Counted from the first letter of the stretch, positions 31,993 to 40,833 are shown. The stretch is 64,000 nucleotides of DNA from Amycolatopsis alba DSM 44262 (GCF_000384215.1 NZ_KB913032.1:3303665-3367664); one strand, 5' to 3'. The notes: generated by a model not told the origin, from the letters alone. Numbers and translations are program-made.

Positions 31993-32751
31993 TCATCGTG
32001 ATCGCGCCCAGCTTCGGAGCGCCCGCAGCAGGTCGAGATACCGGAAGCCCGGCCAGTTGGCGTCGCAGAAGTACAGCTGGGAATCCTTGGCCTGCCACAG
32101 CAGGAACCCGGAAAGCCGGACCTCCCCGCTGGTCCGGATGATCAGATCCGGTTCGGGACTGCCCGCCGTGTACAGATGCTCGTCGAGTGCGTCCACGGAA
32201 ACCGTTTCGGCGATCTCCGCCAGTGACCTGCCGCTCGCCGCCTCTTCGAGCACGAGGTCACGGACGGCGTCGACGATCTCCTCGCGGCTCCCGTACCCGA
32301 TGGCGAGGGTCAGCTCGGGCCCCGTCGCACCGCGAGTGTCCTCTTCGGCCCGCTTCAGCACCTCGGCCGTCGACGACGGCAGCATGTCGAGTCGCCCCAC
32401 CGGCTCGACGCGCCAGTTCGCGCCCGGTGCGGTGAGCCGGTCACGGACGACGTCCTCGATCACCTGCATCAGAAAGGCCATCTCCGGCGACGCGCGCTTC
32501 GTCAGGTTGTCGACCGAGGCGAGGTACACCGTCACGTGCCCGATACCGAGGCCCTCGCACCACGACATCAGCCGCGCGATCTGCTGGGCGCCGTGCCGAT
32601 GCCCTTCACGGACGTCCTCGAAGCCCATCTGCCGGGCCCACCGGCGATTGCCGTCGATGATCACGCCGATGTGCCGGGGCAGCGGGCCCTGGCGGAGGCG
32701 GTTGCGGAGGCGTCGCGCGTAGAGGTCGTCGAGTCTGGTTCGGACGCTCAT
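31993..32751 (-). CDS. cis-prenyl transferase (Z-farnesyl/polyprenyl diphosphate synthase)
   Basis: A 252-residue isoprenyl diphosphate synthase of the UppS family that condenses isopentenyl diphosphate in cis. IGVIIDGNRRWARQMGF holds the catalytic Asp and the structural P-loop; VYLASVDNLTKRASPEMAFL and EPDLIIRTSGEVRLSGFLLW are conserved. The product (short Z,E-FPP as for Rv1086, or long undecaprenyl/decaprenyl) cannot be decided from sequence. It supplies lipid carrier for the cell wall. Single gene. Confidence 0.9.
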   Translation of the reverse strand: MSVRTRLDDLYARRLRNRLRQGPLPRHIGVIIDGNRRWARQMGFEDVREGHRHGAQQIARLMSWCEGLGIGHVTVYLASVDNLTKRASPEMAFLMQVIEDVVRDRLTAPGANWRVEPVGRLDMLPSSTAEVLKRAEEDTRGATGPELTLAIGYGSREEIVDAVRDLVLEEAASGRSLAEIAETVSVDALDEHLYTAGSPEPDLIIRTSGEVRLSGFLLWQAKDSQLYFCDANWPGFRYLDLLRALRSWARSR

Positions 32752-32874
32752 GGAAGCGAAACTACCGAAATCGGAGACTTGCGCGGCGGCGACAAGTGGA
32801 CGATTTTCACCTCATCTCACGAACTGTCCAGTCCGCCCTTGACGGTTGCGTCCAGCCCCGCCGAGACATCTGTC

Positions 32875-33015
32875 ATGAAGAGACGAGAGGTCATCAAGAA
32901 GATCGCGGTCGCCGCCAGGCGGCAACGCGAGCGGGAAGGGCCAACGAGATCATGGACGGCGCCAAGGGCCACGAGTACGACCTGCACCTCGAAGTACATC
33001 TGCCGAATTCGGTGA
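32875..33015 (+). pseudogene. HicA-type toxin fragment
   Basis: MKRREVIKKIAVAARRQ is the usual first helix of HicA mRNA-interferase toxins. After about 22 residues (REREG) the similarity stops in this frame, and the following motif continues in the +2 frame as ANEI, as expected for REGANHEI of HicA. The catalytic His region (PRH) is absent. It is therefore a 5' remnant joined to the antitoxin remnant below by deletion. Confidence 0.55.
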
Positions 33016-33197
33016 AGGACCACCAAGCCCGCGCTGAAGTCCTGCGCGAAGAGGCTCAGCGAAAGCAGGCCGAGGCCGCCACTGAACACCGTGCGGCTGT
33101 TCAGGAACTCCTCGCGCTCGGCGTTTCACAGTGCGAAGCCGGTGAAGTCCTCGGCATGTCGTTCCAGCGGGTCAGCCAGTTGGCCAAGTCGTCCTGA
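32952..33197 (+). CDS. HTH antitoxin-like protein, probably truncated
   Basis: An 81-residue protein starting MDGAKGHEYDLHLEVHLPNS, with a charged helix (RAEVLREEAQRKQAEAATEH) and a C-terminal helix-turn-helix (ALGVSQCEAGEVLGMSFQRVSQLAKSS). It resembles the C-terminal part of antitoxins paired with HicA in actinobacteria. The N-terminal beta domain seems missing, so the pair is probably dead; the HTH could still bind DNA. No clear ribosome site. Confidence 0.5.
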   Translation: MDGAKGHEYDLHLEVHLPNSVKDHQARAEVLREEAQRKQAEAATEHRAAVQELLALGVSQCEAGEVLGMSFQRVSQLAKSS

Positions 33198-33218
33198 GGA
33201 GCCCTCGCCATCCAGGGC

Positions 33219-34469
33219 TCACTCCGGCGGAGTGGTCCATAGCGCGCTGATCGGGAAGCAAGCGAGGTTGTCCCCGAAAGGAAGCTGCTGGTCGCCGCAG
33301 TAGAGGACGAAACCGGCACGAAGCCGATCACCCAGTCGTCGCTGAAGGACCCGAATCGAACGAAAATCATCGGCGCGGACGGTTTCGGCGGCCTTCACCT
33401 CGATAGCGACCACGCGACCTGCGTTGTCCTCCAAAATCGCGTCAACCTCGTAGCCGTCACGATCACGGTAGTGATACAGACGGGGCATCGTCTGACTCCA
33501 GGTGATCTGGCGCGCGAGTTCGCCGATGACGAATGTCTCGACAAGTCCACCTGTCGTGACGTCGTTGGTGACGCCGGAGATCAAGTGCCCGGCGAGGCCC
33601 ACGTCGTTGAACACCAGCTTCGGTGTGGCAACCGCCCTGGTCGTCGCGTTCGCCGACCATCCTGGAATCAGCCGGATCAGGTAAATCAGTTCGAGGAGTC
33701 CGACGTAATCGCGGACAGTCGACGCTGGAAGCGCCAGATCCGACGAGAGACGGCTGTAGTTGAGCAAGCCGCCGGACTGCGCCGCGAGCGTTCCGATGAG
33801 ACGCCGCATGTCGGAGACGCGTTGGATGTCCGCGACTTGATGCACATCCCGGCTCATGATGTCGTCGAGATACGACCTGAAGAACTGAGCACGTCGCCGT
33901 GGAGTTTCGCGACGAACGGCTTCGGGATATCCGCCACGAGTGGCGAGAGCCAGATAGTCGCGTCGGCGCAATGCCGGAGAGGAGGTTGCTCGCAATCGAC
34001 TGCCGTGCGCGAACGCGGCGTCGACGAAACCGTCAGGTCCGCCGCCGATCTCCCCTTGGGACAAGGGGAACAGTTCGATCGTCTCCGAGCGTCCTGGCAG
34101 GGAATCGGGAAGCTGGCTCAATCCGAGGAGCCGGGCAGAACCGGTCAGCAGAAAACGCCCTGGGCGAGGATCGCGGTCCACTATGTGCTTGATGGTCAAC
34201 CACAGTTCCGGGACTCGCTGGACTTCATCGATGAGCATGGCTCCCGGCGCGTCCAGGAAAGCCACTGGATCCGCCGCGGCCGAAGCCCTCGTCCGAGGAT
34301 CATCCAGATAGCGCCGCACGCCGTCCGGATGATCGCGCAAACACCACTCGGCAAGAGTGCTCTTACCCGTTTGACGTGCCCCGTTGAGGATGACCACACG
34401 GGTGTCACCAAGAGCTTCCGCGACCATGTCAGCGGCCTTGCGCGGAAGGTAGCCATCAGGTCCATGCAC
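33219..34469 (-). CDS. AAA_14/DUF4143 ATP-binding protein
   Basis: A 416-residue P-loop ATPase. Walker A NGARQTGKSTLAEW (~30-43) and Walker B AMLIDEVQRVPELW (~77-90) with sensor LLTGSARL; a winged-helix middle (~215-280); C-terminal DUF4143 with a PD-(D/E)XK-like signature GYEVDAILEDNAGRVVAIEVKA. These proteins are scattered and horizontally mobile in bacteria; nuclease or regulatory activity is suspected but unproved. It stands alone beside decayed toxin-antitoxin genes, as if in a small acquired patch. Confidence 0.85.
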   Translation of the reverse strand: MHGPDGYLPRKAADMVAEALGDTRVVILNGARQTGKSTLAEWCLRDHPDGVRRYLDDPRTRASAAADPVAFLDAPGAMLIDEVQRVPELWLTIKHIVDRDPRPGRFLLTGSARLLGLSQLPDSLPGRSETIELFPLSQGEIGGGPDGFVDAAFAHGSRLRATSSPALRRRDYLALATRGGYPEAVRRETPRRRAQFFRSYLDDIMSRDVHQVADIQRVSDMRRLIGTLAAQSGGLLNYSRLSSDLALPASTVRDYVGLLELIYLIRLIPGWSANATTRAVATPKLVFNDVGLAGHLISGVTNDVTTGGLVETFVIGELARQITWSQTMPRLYHYRDRDGYEVDAILEDNAGRVVAIEVKAAETVRADDFRSIRVLQRRLGDRLRAGFVLYCGDQQLPFGDNLACFPISALWTTPPE

Positions 34470-34493
34470 GACTCGACCCTACAGTATTCCGTG

Positions 34494-34572
34494 GATCTGC
34501 CGAACAGTTCTCCGCTGATCTGCCGAAGCTCTGGTCGCTGATCTGCCGACAGACCGCTCGTGAATTTGCCGA
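34494..34572. repeat. 23-bp tandem repeats upstream of AAA_14 gene
   Basis: GATCTGCCGA recurs at 34494, 34517 and 34540 exactly 23 bp apart, and a diverged GAATTTGCCGA at 34562 continues the period at 22 bp. Units read roughly GATCTGCCGAANAGTTCTNCGCT. The array sits 25 bp upstream of the AAA_14 start and may bind a regulator cooperatively. The rest of the gap to 34718 has no gene. Confidence 0.7.
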
Positions 34573-34718
34573 CGCGTCTTCACGCTGAAGAGCGGCCGAC
34601 CACGCAGCCGGACCCGCTCACACCGGACTTCCGTTCGTATCGGCCGTGCCAAGCCGAACCTTGAGTCTCACGCGAGGGAGACCGGCCCACCTGCGAGTGA
34701 CAGACACCACAGGCGACA

Positions 34719-35864
34719 ATGGAGGACGTGACTGCCACCCTGAGCAAGCCCAGCCTTAAGATCGGCCCCTACGAGGTCGATCCCCCGGTCGTGCTCGCTC
34801 CCATGGCGGGCATCACCAACGTCGCGTTCCGGCAGCTGTGCCAGGAGTACGGCGCGGGCATCTACGTCTGCGAGATGATCACCGCCCGCGCGGTGGTCGA
34901 ACGCCACCCCGGCACGATGCACATGATGACCTTCGGCGAGAACGAAAAGCCCAGGTCGATGCAGCTTTACGGGGTCGACCCCAAGACGATGGCCGAGGCC
35001 GTCCGCATCATCACCGGCGAAGGGCTCGCCGACCACATCGACAGCAACTTCGGCTGCCCCGTGGCGAAGGTGACGCGCAAGGGCGGCGGCGCGGCGTTGC
35101 CGTTCAAGCGCAAGCTGTTCGCCGACATCGTGCGCGAGTCGTCGAAGGCCGCGGCCGAGGCGGGGGTGCCGTTCACGGTCAAGTTCCGGGTCGGCATCGA
35201 CGACGACCACCTGACGTATCTCGACGCCGGGCGCATCGCCGAGGCCGAGGGCGCGGCGGCGGTCAGCCTGCACGCGCGCACCGCCGCGCAGCGCTACTCC
35301 GGCCAGGCCGACTGGACGAAGATCGCGGCGCTCAAGGAAGCCGTCACCACCATTCCGGTGCTCGGCAACGGTGACATCTTCTCTGCCGCGGACGCGCTGC
35401 GCATGGTCGACGAGACCGGCTGCGACGGTGTCGTGGTCGGCCGCGGCTGTCTGGGCAGGCCGTGGCTGTTCGGCGAGCTGGAAGCCGCCTTCGCCGGGCG
35501 CCCGCTGCCGACACCGCCGAATCTCGGCGAGGTCGCGAAGGTGCTGCGCAGGCACGCCGAACTGCTCATCCAGCACGACGGCGAGACCAAGGCACTGCGC
35601 GACCTCCGCAAGCACATGGCCTGGTACTTCATGAACTTCCCGGTCGGCTCCGAACTGCGCCGCGGCTTCGCGATGGTGTCCGGCCTGGCCGAACTCGACG
35701 ATCTCATCGGCCGCCTTGACCACGACGCGCCGTTCCCCGACAACGCCGACGGACCGCGCGGGCGGCAGGGGTCGCCGGGCAAGGTCACGCTGCCGCACGG
35801 CTGGCTCGACGACCCGGACGACGACTGCGTCCCCGAGACCGAGGACATGCACTCGGGGGGCTGA
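34719..35864 (+). CDS. dusB: tRNA-dihydrouridine synthase DusB
   Basis: A 381-residue FMN enzyme that reduces uridine to dihydrouridine in the tRNA D-loop. PPVVLAPMAGITNVAFRQL at the N-terminus, catalytic Cys in DSNFGCPVAKVTRKGGG, HARTAAQRYSG, PVLGNGDIFS and VVGRGCLGRPWLF complete the TIM-barrel signature; the C-terminal helical domain (KHMAWYFMNFP) is present. ATG at 34719, or GTG at 34728. Monocistronic with a strong terminator. Confidence 0.94.
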   Translation: MEDVTATLSKPSLKIGPYEVDPPVVLAPMAGITNVAFRQLCQEYGAGIYVCEMITARAVVERHPGTMHMMTFGENEKPRSMQLYGVDPKTMAEAVRIITGEGLADHIDSNFGCPVAKVTRKGGGAALPFKRKLFADIVRESSKAAAEAGVPFTVKFRVGIDDDHLTYLDAGRIAEAEGAAAVSLHARTAAQRYSGQADWTKIAALKEAVTTIPVLGNGDIFSAADALRMVDETGCDGVVVGRGCLGRPWLFGELEAAFAGRPLPTPPNLGEVAKVLRRHAELLIQHDGETKALRDLRKHMAWYFMNFPVGSELRRGFAMVSGLAELDDLIGRLDHDAPFPDNADGPRGRQGSPGKVTLPHGWLDDPDDDCVPETEDMHSGG

Positions 35865-35871
35865 ACCGAAG

Positions 35872-35908
35872 AACGCTCCCGCCGGACCGGCCGGCGGGAG
35901 CGTTTTCG
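35872..35908 (+). terminator. terminator of dusB
   Basis: Perfect 14-bp stem AACGCTCCCGCCGG (35872-35885) / CCGGCGGGAGCGTT (35891-35904) followed by TTCGTT. Confidence 0.9.
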
Positions 35909-35916
35909 TTCACGAC

Positions 35917-36135
35917 TCAGGTGCCCCTGGTCTTGTAGGCGAACTTCCACTGGCCGGTGTCGACCTCGAAGCACCGCATGGTGATCGTGTAGTACCGGGC
36001 CATATTGCTCTGCTCGATCTGGCAACTGCTCAGGCTGGAATACGGCCCGAGCCGGCAGCCCGGATTCCCGTCACAGACCCCGGCGACCGAAACCGGCGCC
36101 CCTTCGGCCACCGCGACATTCGCCGGCGCCTCCAA
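35917..36135 (-). CDS. small Cys-containing hypothetical protein
   Basis: A 72-residue frame with four cysteines (GVCDGNPGCRLG, SSCQIEQ, TMRCFEV) and a strand-rich end (YYTITMRCFEVDTGQWKFAY), as in a small secreted disulfide protein. The only usable start is TTG at 36135 with GGAGGCGCC downstream, not upstream; no signal peptide is encoded, and the frame is open only 57 bp further up. It may be the 3' piece of a lost exported gene. Confidence 0.4.
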   Translation of the reverse strand: MEAPANVAVAEGAPVSVAGVCDGNPGCRLGPYSSLSSCQIEQSNMARYYTITMRCFEVDTGQWKFAYKTRGT

Positions 36136-36268
36136 CTGTTCGACATGTATTACCCCAGTTTCCCCAGTGCGGCCGAAGATCGGCCGCGGCGCTCATGAGA
36201 ACGAATCGGACATCCGCCGTCAATCCCTTGCCGCCTGCCCGAAACCGGTGGCCCGTAGAGTCGGCCTC

Positions 36269-37102
36269 GTGATCGAGCAGCTCAGCATCCCCACCGCCGC
36301 CGGTTCCTTCGACGCCATCGCGGCCGGCCCCGAAGACGGCCGTCCTGTCCTGCTGCTGCACGGGTTTCCCGAGGCCGCGGTGGAATGGGAGCACCAGGTC
36401 GCGACGCTCGGCGTGCTCGGCTATCGCGCGGTGGCACCGGATCAGCGTGGCTACTCACCCGACGTCCGGCCGGAACAGGCGTCGGAATACGGGATCGACG
36501 ACCTCGTCGGCGACGTCCTCGCGATCGCGGATCGTTTGGGGTGGAACGAATTCGATCTCGTCGGGCACGATTGGGGCGGCGCTGTCGCGTGGTGGACGGC
36601 CGACGCGCATCCCGGTCGGCTTCGCAGCCTCGCCGTCGTCTCGACGCCGCATCCGGCGGCGCTCGCGGAAGCCATGAAGACCGACGAGGACCAGCATCTC
36701 CGCTCGGCGTACATGACCGAATGGCGGCAGACCCGCGTCACCGAACGGCGGATGCTCGACAACAACGCCGACGCGCTGCGCCGCATCTTCGACTGGAAGG
36801 TGCCGCCGAGCAAGATCGACGAGTACGTCCAGCGCCTGTCCGAACCGGGCGCGCTCACCGCCGCGCTCAACTGGTACCGCGCCGGCCGTCCCGGCGGGAA
36901 GATCGGCCCGATCGAGGTTCCGACGCTCTACATCTGGAGCACGGAGGACGCCGCCTTCGGTTCGACGGCCGCGCTCGACACCGCGAACCGGGTCACCGGC
37001 CCGTACCGCTTCGAGATGATCGAGGACGCCTCACACTGGGTGGTGGAAGAGGCACCCGAGGCCGTCACTTCTTTGCTAGTGGAGCACCTTTCATCCCACT
37101 AA
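36269..37102 (+). CDS. alpha/beta hydrolase, epoxide-hydrolase type
   Basis: A 277-residue alpha/beta-hydrolase. Oxyanion-loop HGFPE, nucleophile Asp in GHDWGGAVAWW, and catalytic His in EDASHWVVEEAPE match epoxide hydrolases/haloalkane dehalogenase relatives (Asp rather than Ser nucleophile). Start GTG at 36269 (VIEQLSIPTAAGSFDA). Cytosolic, single gene; natural substrate unknown. It lies 57 bp before idi. Confidence 0.88.
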   Translation: MIEQLSIPTAAGSFDAIAAGPEDGRPVLLLHGFPEAAVEWEHQVATLGVLGYRAVAPDQRGYSPDVRPEQASEYGIDDLVGDVLAIADRLGWNEFDLVGHDWGGAVAWWTADAHPGRLRSLAVVSTPHPAALAEAMKTDEDQHLRSAYMTEWRQTRVTERRMLDNNADALRRIFDWKVPPSKIDEYVQRLSEPGALTAALNWYRAGRPGGKIGPIEVPTLYIWSTEDAAFGSTAALDTANRVTGPYRFEMIEDASHWVVEEAPEAVTSLLVEHLSSH

Positions 37103-37159
37103 CAGGGGTAACTCTGGTCGCGGTACCGGTTACAGCGAGCCTGGTGGTTCAGTGGCCCG

Positions 37160-37771
37160 GTGAACAACACGACCGAAGTGGACACCGAACGCATCGTCTA
37201 CGTGACCGAAGAGGGCGAGCCGACCGGCGAAACCGCGCCCAAACTGGCCGCGCACCACGAGAACACCCGGCTGCACCTGGCGTTCTCCTGCTATCTGTTG
37301 CGCAGCAGCGACCAGGCCCTGCTGATCACCAGCCGCGCCGCGTCGAAGAAGGTGTGGCCCCGCGTCTGGACCAACAGTGTCTGCGGGCACCCCGCGCCGG
37401 GTGAGCCGATCGAGGAGGCCGTCCGGCGCCGCGCCGCCTTCGAGCTCGGGCTGCCCCGGCTGGCCGGGCTCCGCTGTGTCCTTCCGGCGTACCGCTACTC
37501 CACGCCACCGTTCGAAGGCGTGATCGAGAACGAGTTCTGCCCGGTCTTCGTCGCCTGGGTCGACGAAGACCCGCGACCGCATCCGGATGAAGTGGGCGAC
37601 TGGCGCTGGGTGAGCTGGAACGATTACGCACTGTTGCTGAATGACGATGTGACTGACGTGAGTTACTGGGCGAAGGATCAGTTTTCGCAGCTCAAAGACT
37701 TCGAGCCGTTTTCGGCCTTACAGAACGGTACTTCGGTGCGTGACAATGGGGCGGATCCGTCGTCCTCTTGA
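37160..37771 (+). CDS. idi: isopentenyl-diphosphate delta-isomerase, type I
   Basis: A 203-residue Nudix-fold enzyme interconverting IPP and DMAPP. Catalytic Cys in WTNSVCGHPAPGEP and catalytic Glu in VIENEFCPVFVAW, with metal-binding His in the HHENTRLHLAFS segment. GTG start at 37160. It feeds the MEP-derived precursor pool used by the cis-prenyl transferase in this window. The C-terminus is ~15 residues longer than usual and Asn/Ser-rich. Confidence 0.93.
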   Translation: MNNTTEVDTERIVYVTEEGEPTGETAPKLAAHHENTRLHLAFSCYLLRSSDQALLITSRAASKKVWPRVWTNSVCGHPAPGEPIEEAVRRRAAFELGLPRLAGLRCVLPAYRYSTPPFEGVIENEFCPVFVAWVDEDPRPHPDEVGDWRWVSWNDYALLLNDDVTDVSYWAKDQFSQLKDFEPFSALQNGTSVRDNGADPSSS

Positions 37772-37851
37772 GCGATATTCACTTTGGCCCGTACTCACAC
37801 CTCAAGAGATCCCTCCTATACGACGAAAACCAATTCGTGGCGGAGGTGGGC

Positions 37852-38565
37852 GTGGTAGCCGACGACGAGGCCGCGCTCCCACCGAGCGCGCCGTCCACCG
37901 ATCTGCTCAGCCTCCACGAGTCGATCGCCGGAGTACTCGCCACCCAAGGTGACTGGCGGCGCGCCTACCACCACCTCAAGTCCGCCTTCGACCTCGCCCG
38001 CGCCGGCAGCCTGCGGGACACGCTGACGTCCAGCTACAACCGCCGCTACCTCGACCAGTGGCTGCACGGCCCGGCCGTCGACCACCGCGGCCCGCCGGGG
38101 ATCGCGATCGCACTGGTCGACCTCGACCTGTTCAAGGACGTCAACGACACTTTCGGGCATCTGGTCGGCGACCGGGTGCTGCGCGAAGTGGCCGACCTGC
38201 TTCAGCAGGGACTTCCGCCGGAAGCGTTCTGCGCCCGCTATGGCGGCGAAGAGTTCGCGCTGGTCATCCCGGATGTGGACGCCGCCCGCGCGGTGCGGAT
38301 CGCCGACACCGCCCGCATCCGGGTGGCCCGCCATCCGTGGCGCCGGATCCGGCGCGGCCTTTCGGTGACGATCAGCGTGGGGCTAGCGCACGAGGGCCGC
38401 ACGGAACCCGGTCGCGCGGTGGAACCGGAACGACAGTTGCGCCACGCCGACGCTTTGTTGTATATGGCGAAACGGGCCGGCCGGAACAAAGTGGCGTATC
38501 AGGATAAAGAATCTTCGCGGATGATTCCTCAACCGATGAACGCCGCCGAGTCCGCGGGCGCGTAG
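37852..38565 (+). CDS. GGDEF diguanylate cyclase without I-site
   Basis: A 237-residue cytosolic protein. The GTG at 37852 follows GGAGG by 5 bp and is preferred over a TTG overlapping the idi stop. N-terminal helical/TPR-like segment (SLHESIAGVLATQGDWRRAYHHLKSAFD, ~18-45 in two pieces), then a GGDEF domain (~60-220) with LVDLDLFKDVNDTFGHLVGD and active-site RYGGEEF (GGEEF 131-135). The position of the inhibitory RxxD I-site reads PPEA, so product inhibition is probably absent. It makes c-di-GMP, which the RsiG homologue at 56.2 kb can bind. Confidence 0.9.
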   Translation: MVADDEAALPPSAPSTDLLSLHESIAGVLATQGDWRRAYHHLKSAFDLARAGSLRDTLTSSYNRRYLDQWLHGPAVDHRGPPGIAIALVDLDLFKDVNDTFGHLVGDRVLREVADLLQQGLPPEAFCARYGGEEFALVIPDVDAARAVRIADTARIRVARHPWRRIRRGLSVTISVGLAHEGRTEPGRAVEPERQLRHADALLYMAKRAGRNKVAYQDKESSRMIPQPMNAAESAGA

Positions 38566-38783
38566 CCACTCACTGGGGCAACACCGACACAAGTCGCACT
38601 CTGCGTGACGGTTTCGAACCTTTTAACGCAGCTTTAACCGGGACCGCTCACCCGATCGCATGGACCGTTCGGCGCTTATCGGTACCTTGGGTGAAGAAAA
38701 TTCCGGGATGGTTGTCGTCACGAACCTGAGGTGTCCGTACGATAACGAAAGAGCTTCGACGCCAGCATGTGAAAGGAGACCGA

Positions 38784-40793
38784 GTGCCCGACGAGCACCA
38801 CACCACGGGGACCGGTCGCCACAGCCACACCGACAGAAGTGCCGGTGAGCGAGGCCGCCGGAGCCGTCGACGCTCGATGGAAACCCACGGCGGGATCAGC
38901 GTTTCCGACGTCGTCGCACGTCATACGGGTGAACGCCCGATCTTCGACCCCGCCGCCGAGGCTCCCGCTCCGCGCCGTCTCCGGCAGGACGAGCCCGCGC
39001 CCGAGCCTCCGAGACCCGCCCCGCGCGCGAACCGGGCGGAACCGCCCGCACCGCGGCGCCCCCGTCCGGCCGCTCCCGCCGACACCCCGGCGCCTCCCGC
39101 CGCGCCGCAGGCCCAGACACCCCAGACTCAGACACCTCAGGCCCAGACACCGCCGCCTGCCGACGCCCAGCGCCCGCCTCGGGCGCGCCAGCCGCGCCGC
39201 GCCCCACAGGCAGCGCCCAGCCCCGAGGCACCGACGCAGCGTCGTCCTCCGGTGGTGAACCCCGGCGCGCAGCAGCAGCCCGCGGTCCCGGCACCACCGC
39301 GTCGTCCCCGCCGCCCTGCTCAGCGACCGGTCCAGCAGGCACCGGCACCGGCGCCGTCCCTGTCACCCGGCGTCCCGCCGCGGTCCGAGATGGACCGGCT
39401 CACGATGACCGACGAGCTAGAGGCCATCGACGACGCGACGATCACCAAGCGCAAGATCGACCACACGCTCGCCCGGTTCTCCGCCGCGCACGACGAGCTC
39501 GAAGCCGAAGAGGCCAAGAAGCGCGAGCGCCGCGAACGGCTCGCTTCCCGTCCAGCCGCGCTGCTGGAGCAGACGCGCACCGCGCTGCAGCGGGTGGTCA
39601 CGACCACCGATTCCGAGCCTGCCGAAGCCGCCGAGCAGTCCTCCCCGCAGACCCGTCTGCAGGAGAAGAAGGAACGCAAGACCAGGCAGTCGGCCAAAGC
39701 GGGCCGGATCACGGCCGCCGTGGCCGCCGCGCTCGTGTTCCTCTCCATCGGCTCGGCATGGGGTGCCCAGACCTGGTTCGACGCGAAGTTCAACACCGTC
39801 GCCTCGCTCGACGAGGACTCCGCCGACATCCAGGACGCGGCGGGCCAGACCGGCGACGAGAACTTCCTGATGGTCGGCTCCGACAGCCGTGACGGCGCGT
39901 CCGCCGAAGACGGCGTCGGCGACGCGGAAAGCAACCCCGGCGCCCGTTCGGACACGGTCATGATCGCGCACGTCCCCGCCGACCGGCAGCGCGTCGTCAT
40001 GGTGTCCTTCCCGCGCGACCTCGAGATCAGCCGTCCCGAATGCAAGCGGTGGGACCCGGCGACGTCGTCGTACACGGACAAGACCTCGCCTGCGCAGAAG
40101 ATCACGAAGCTGAACACCGCCTACGCGGTCGGCGGCCCGCAGTGCGTCACGAAGGTCATCCAGCAGATCACCGGCATGAAGATGAACCACTTCGTCGGGA
40201 TCGACTTCAACGGCTTCAAGTCCATGGTCGACGCCGTGCAGGGCGTCACCGTCTACAACGAGAAGCCCATCGACGACGACACCCTCGGCATGGTCATCCC
40301 GCAGGCGGGCGAGGTGCGGATCTCCGGCGACCAGGCGCTGAACTACGTCCGGGCGCGGCACGTCAAGGGCGACCCGACGTCGGACTACGGCCGGATCAAA
40401 CGGCAGCAGGCCTTCCTCGGCGCGCTGCTGAAGACGGTGATGTCGAAGGACGTCATCCTCGACACCGGCAAGCTCAGCGGCTTCATCGACGCGTTCGCCA
40501 AGGCCACCTTCGGCGAGAACCTCGGCATCAAGCAGATGATGACGCTGGCGAAGTCGATGAACGGGATGGGCTCGGACAAGGTCAAGTTCCTCACCGTGCC
40601 CACCACCGAAGAGGCGAACAAGCGCGGCAACGAGGTGCTGTTGCAGAGCAAGTCGAAAACGCTCTTCCAGGCGCTGATCAACAACACGCCGCTGGAAGAG
40701 AAGGCCCCGGCACCCCCGGCGGGCAACACCGAGGGCGCTTCGAGCGGCTCCGCCAAGTCCGGCGACCCCAAGAAGAGCGGCAGCTCAGGCTGA
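38784..40793 (+). CDS. LytR-CpsA-Psr (LCP) cell-wall ligase with long cytosolic arm
   Basis: A 669-residue type II membrane protein. GTG at 38784 behind AAAGGAGA. Residues ~1-300 are cytosolic and mostly Pro/Ala/Arg/Gln-rich disorder with QTPQ repeats, then a charged coiled coil (~215-300); one transmembrane helix ~307-330 (ITAAVAAALVFLSIGSAWGA); LCP domain ~355-570 with VGSDSRDGA, SDTVMIAHV, VSFPRDLEI, KLNTAYAVGG and YVRARHV...SDYGRIKRQQ. It transfers polyprenyl-linked glycans (arabinogalactan or teichoic-type polymers) to peptidoglycan. The long N-terminal arm is unusual. Confidence 0.9.
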   Translation: MPDEHHTTGTGRHSHTDRSAGERGRRSRRRSMETHGGISVSDVVARHTGERPIFDPAAEAPAPRRLRQDEPAPEPPRPAPRANRAEPPAPRRPRPAAPADTPAPPAAPQAQTPQTQTPQAQTPPPADAQRPPRARQPRRAPQAAPSPEAPTQRRPPVVNPGAQQQPAVPAPPRRPRRPAQRPVQQAPAPAPSLSPGVPPRSEMDRLTMTDELEAIDDATITKRKIDHTLARFSAAHDELEAEEAKKRERRERLASRPAALLEQTRTALQRVVTTTDSEPAEAAEQSSPQTRLQEKKERKTRQSAKAGRITAAVAAALVFLSIGSAWGAQTWFDAKFNTVASLDEDSADIQDAAGQTGDENFLMVGSDSRDGASAEDGVGDAESNPGARSDTVMIAHVPADRQRVVMVSFPRDLEISRPECKRWDPATSSYTDKTSPAQKITKLNTAYAVGGPQCVTKVIQQITGMKMNHFVGIDFNGFKSMVDAVQGVTVYNEKPIDDDTLGMVIPQAGEVRISGDQALNYVRARHVKGDPTSDYGRIKRQQAFLGALLKTVMSKDVILDTGKLSGFIDAFAKATFGENLGIKQMMTLAKSMNGMGSDKVKFLTVPTTEEANKRGNEVLLQSKSKTLFQALINNTPLEEKAPAPPAGNTEGASSGSAKSGDPKKSGSSG

Positions 40794-40811
40794 GGATCAT
40801 TCGTTAGTCCG

Positions 40812-40833
40812 GGTTCACGTCAGGTTCACTCTG
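40812..40833 (+). promoter_or_regulatory. PHO box upstream of phoU
   Basis: Two consecutive 11-bp direct repeats, GGTTCACGTCA and GGTTCACTCTG, match the actinomycete PhoP box (GTTCACC-type, 11-bp period), 41 bp before the phoU start. Confidence 0.8.
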
